Part shown: piece after piece, positions 6,219-6,338 of the stretch
Position numbering within the stretch: the first letter of the stretch is position 1
How the letters are laid out: each line of letters opens with the position of its first letter
Assembly (NCBI GenBank): GCA_030539475.1
Contig: JAUNRY010000129.1
Location: 1-6,338, forward strand
DNA from: Bacteroidia bacterium
GTDB taxonomy: Bacteria; Bacteroidota; Bacteroidia; Bacteroidales; Dysgonomonadaceae
Direction: 5' to 3'
Length of the DNA stretch: 6,338 bases
The notes under the pieces: model-generated
What the model was told of the DNA's origin: nothing
Databases searched by the model: none
What the model saw: only the letters and a program-made list of their open reading frames with translations
Program-made: the position numbers and the translations under genes

Positions 6219-6338
6219 ATGACAAAAATAAAAGTACAAAACCCCATCGTGGAACTCGATGGCGATGAGATGACCAAAATTATCTGGTCGTTCATCAAAG
6301 AGCAATTAATTTTGCCTTATTTAGATTTGGATATCAAA
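6219..6338 (+). CDS. Second isocitrate dehydrogenase, eukaryote-like (type II) NADP+ class, N-terminus only
   Basis: Forty codons from the ATG at 6219 to the window edge, frame open. Residues 7-23 (QNPIVELDGDEMTKIIW) and 25-39 (FIKEQLILPYLDLDI) match the N-terminus of the homodimeric isocitrate dehydrogenases found in eukaryotic cytosol and mitochondria and in many bacteria, a group that normally uses NADP+. This subfamily is clearly distinct from the Icd-type enzyme encoded at 3481-4743. The start is one base after the citrate synthase stop codon, and the preceding purine-rich AAAGAGAGAAAG (6203-6214) is the nearest thing to a Shine-Dalgarno in the window. The cofactor-binding region lies beyond the edge, so NADP+ use is inferred from family membership. 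Confidence 0.9.
   Translation, partial: MTKIKVQNPIVELDGDEMTKIIWSFIKEQLILPYLDLDIK

Overview
The window is a stretch of Bacteroidota chromosome, probably from the Bacteroidales. It carries most of a plus-strand cluster for the oxidative (citrate to 2-oxoglutarate) branch of the TCA cycle. The assignment rests on three observations: the aconitase is of the mitochondrial type known from Bacteroides, the aconitase/isocitrate dehydrogenase/citrate synthase gene set matches the Bacteroides arrangement, and the start codons follow A/T-rich leaders without a clear Shine-Dalgarno. The genus cannot be read from the sequence.

Layout. Positions 1-589 are A/T-rich and hold no convincing complete gene. On the minus strand at the left edge is the possible start of a secreted protein (1-52). 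Behind it is a frame-broken coding remnant (96-214). A 59-codon plus-strand ORF (302-481) may be a decayed fragment. Then follow, all on the plus strand: aconitase (590-2845), a small four-helix-bundle protein with the 'suffix' region (2921-3469), an E. coli-type isocitrate dehydrogenase whose cofactor residues look NAD+-specific (3481-4743), citrate synthase (4862-6217), and the first 40 codons of a second, eukaryote-like isocitrate dehydrogenase of the usually NADP+-dependent class (6219 to the window edge).

Gaps between the genes are 75, 11, 118 and 1 nt. The 11-nt and 1-nt gaps argue for co-transcription of those pairs. The 75-nt and 118-nt gaps could hold internal promoters or regulatory elements; the first contains a 32-nt imperfect dyad and a promoter-like motif.

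How the genes work together. Citrate synthase makes citrate from oxaloacetate and acetyl-CoA, aconitase isomerises it to isocitrate, and isocitrate dehydrogenase yields 2-oxoglutarate and CO2. The most interesting biochemical feature is that two unrelated-subfamily isocitrate dehydrogenases flank citrate synthase, one predicted to make NADH and the other NADPH. The other odd element is the four-helix-bundle gene of unknown function placed between aconitase and isocitrate dehydrogenase. I found no clear evidence of an entirely new system, RNA gene, CRISPR array or insertion sequence.
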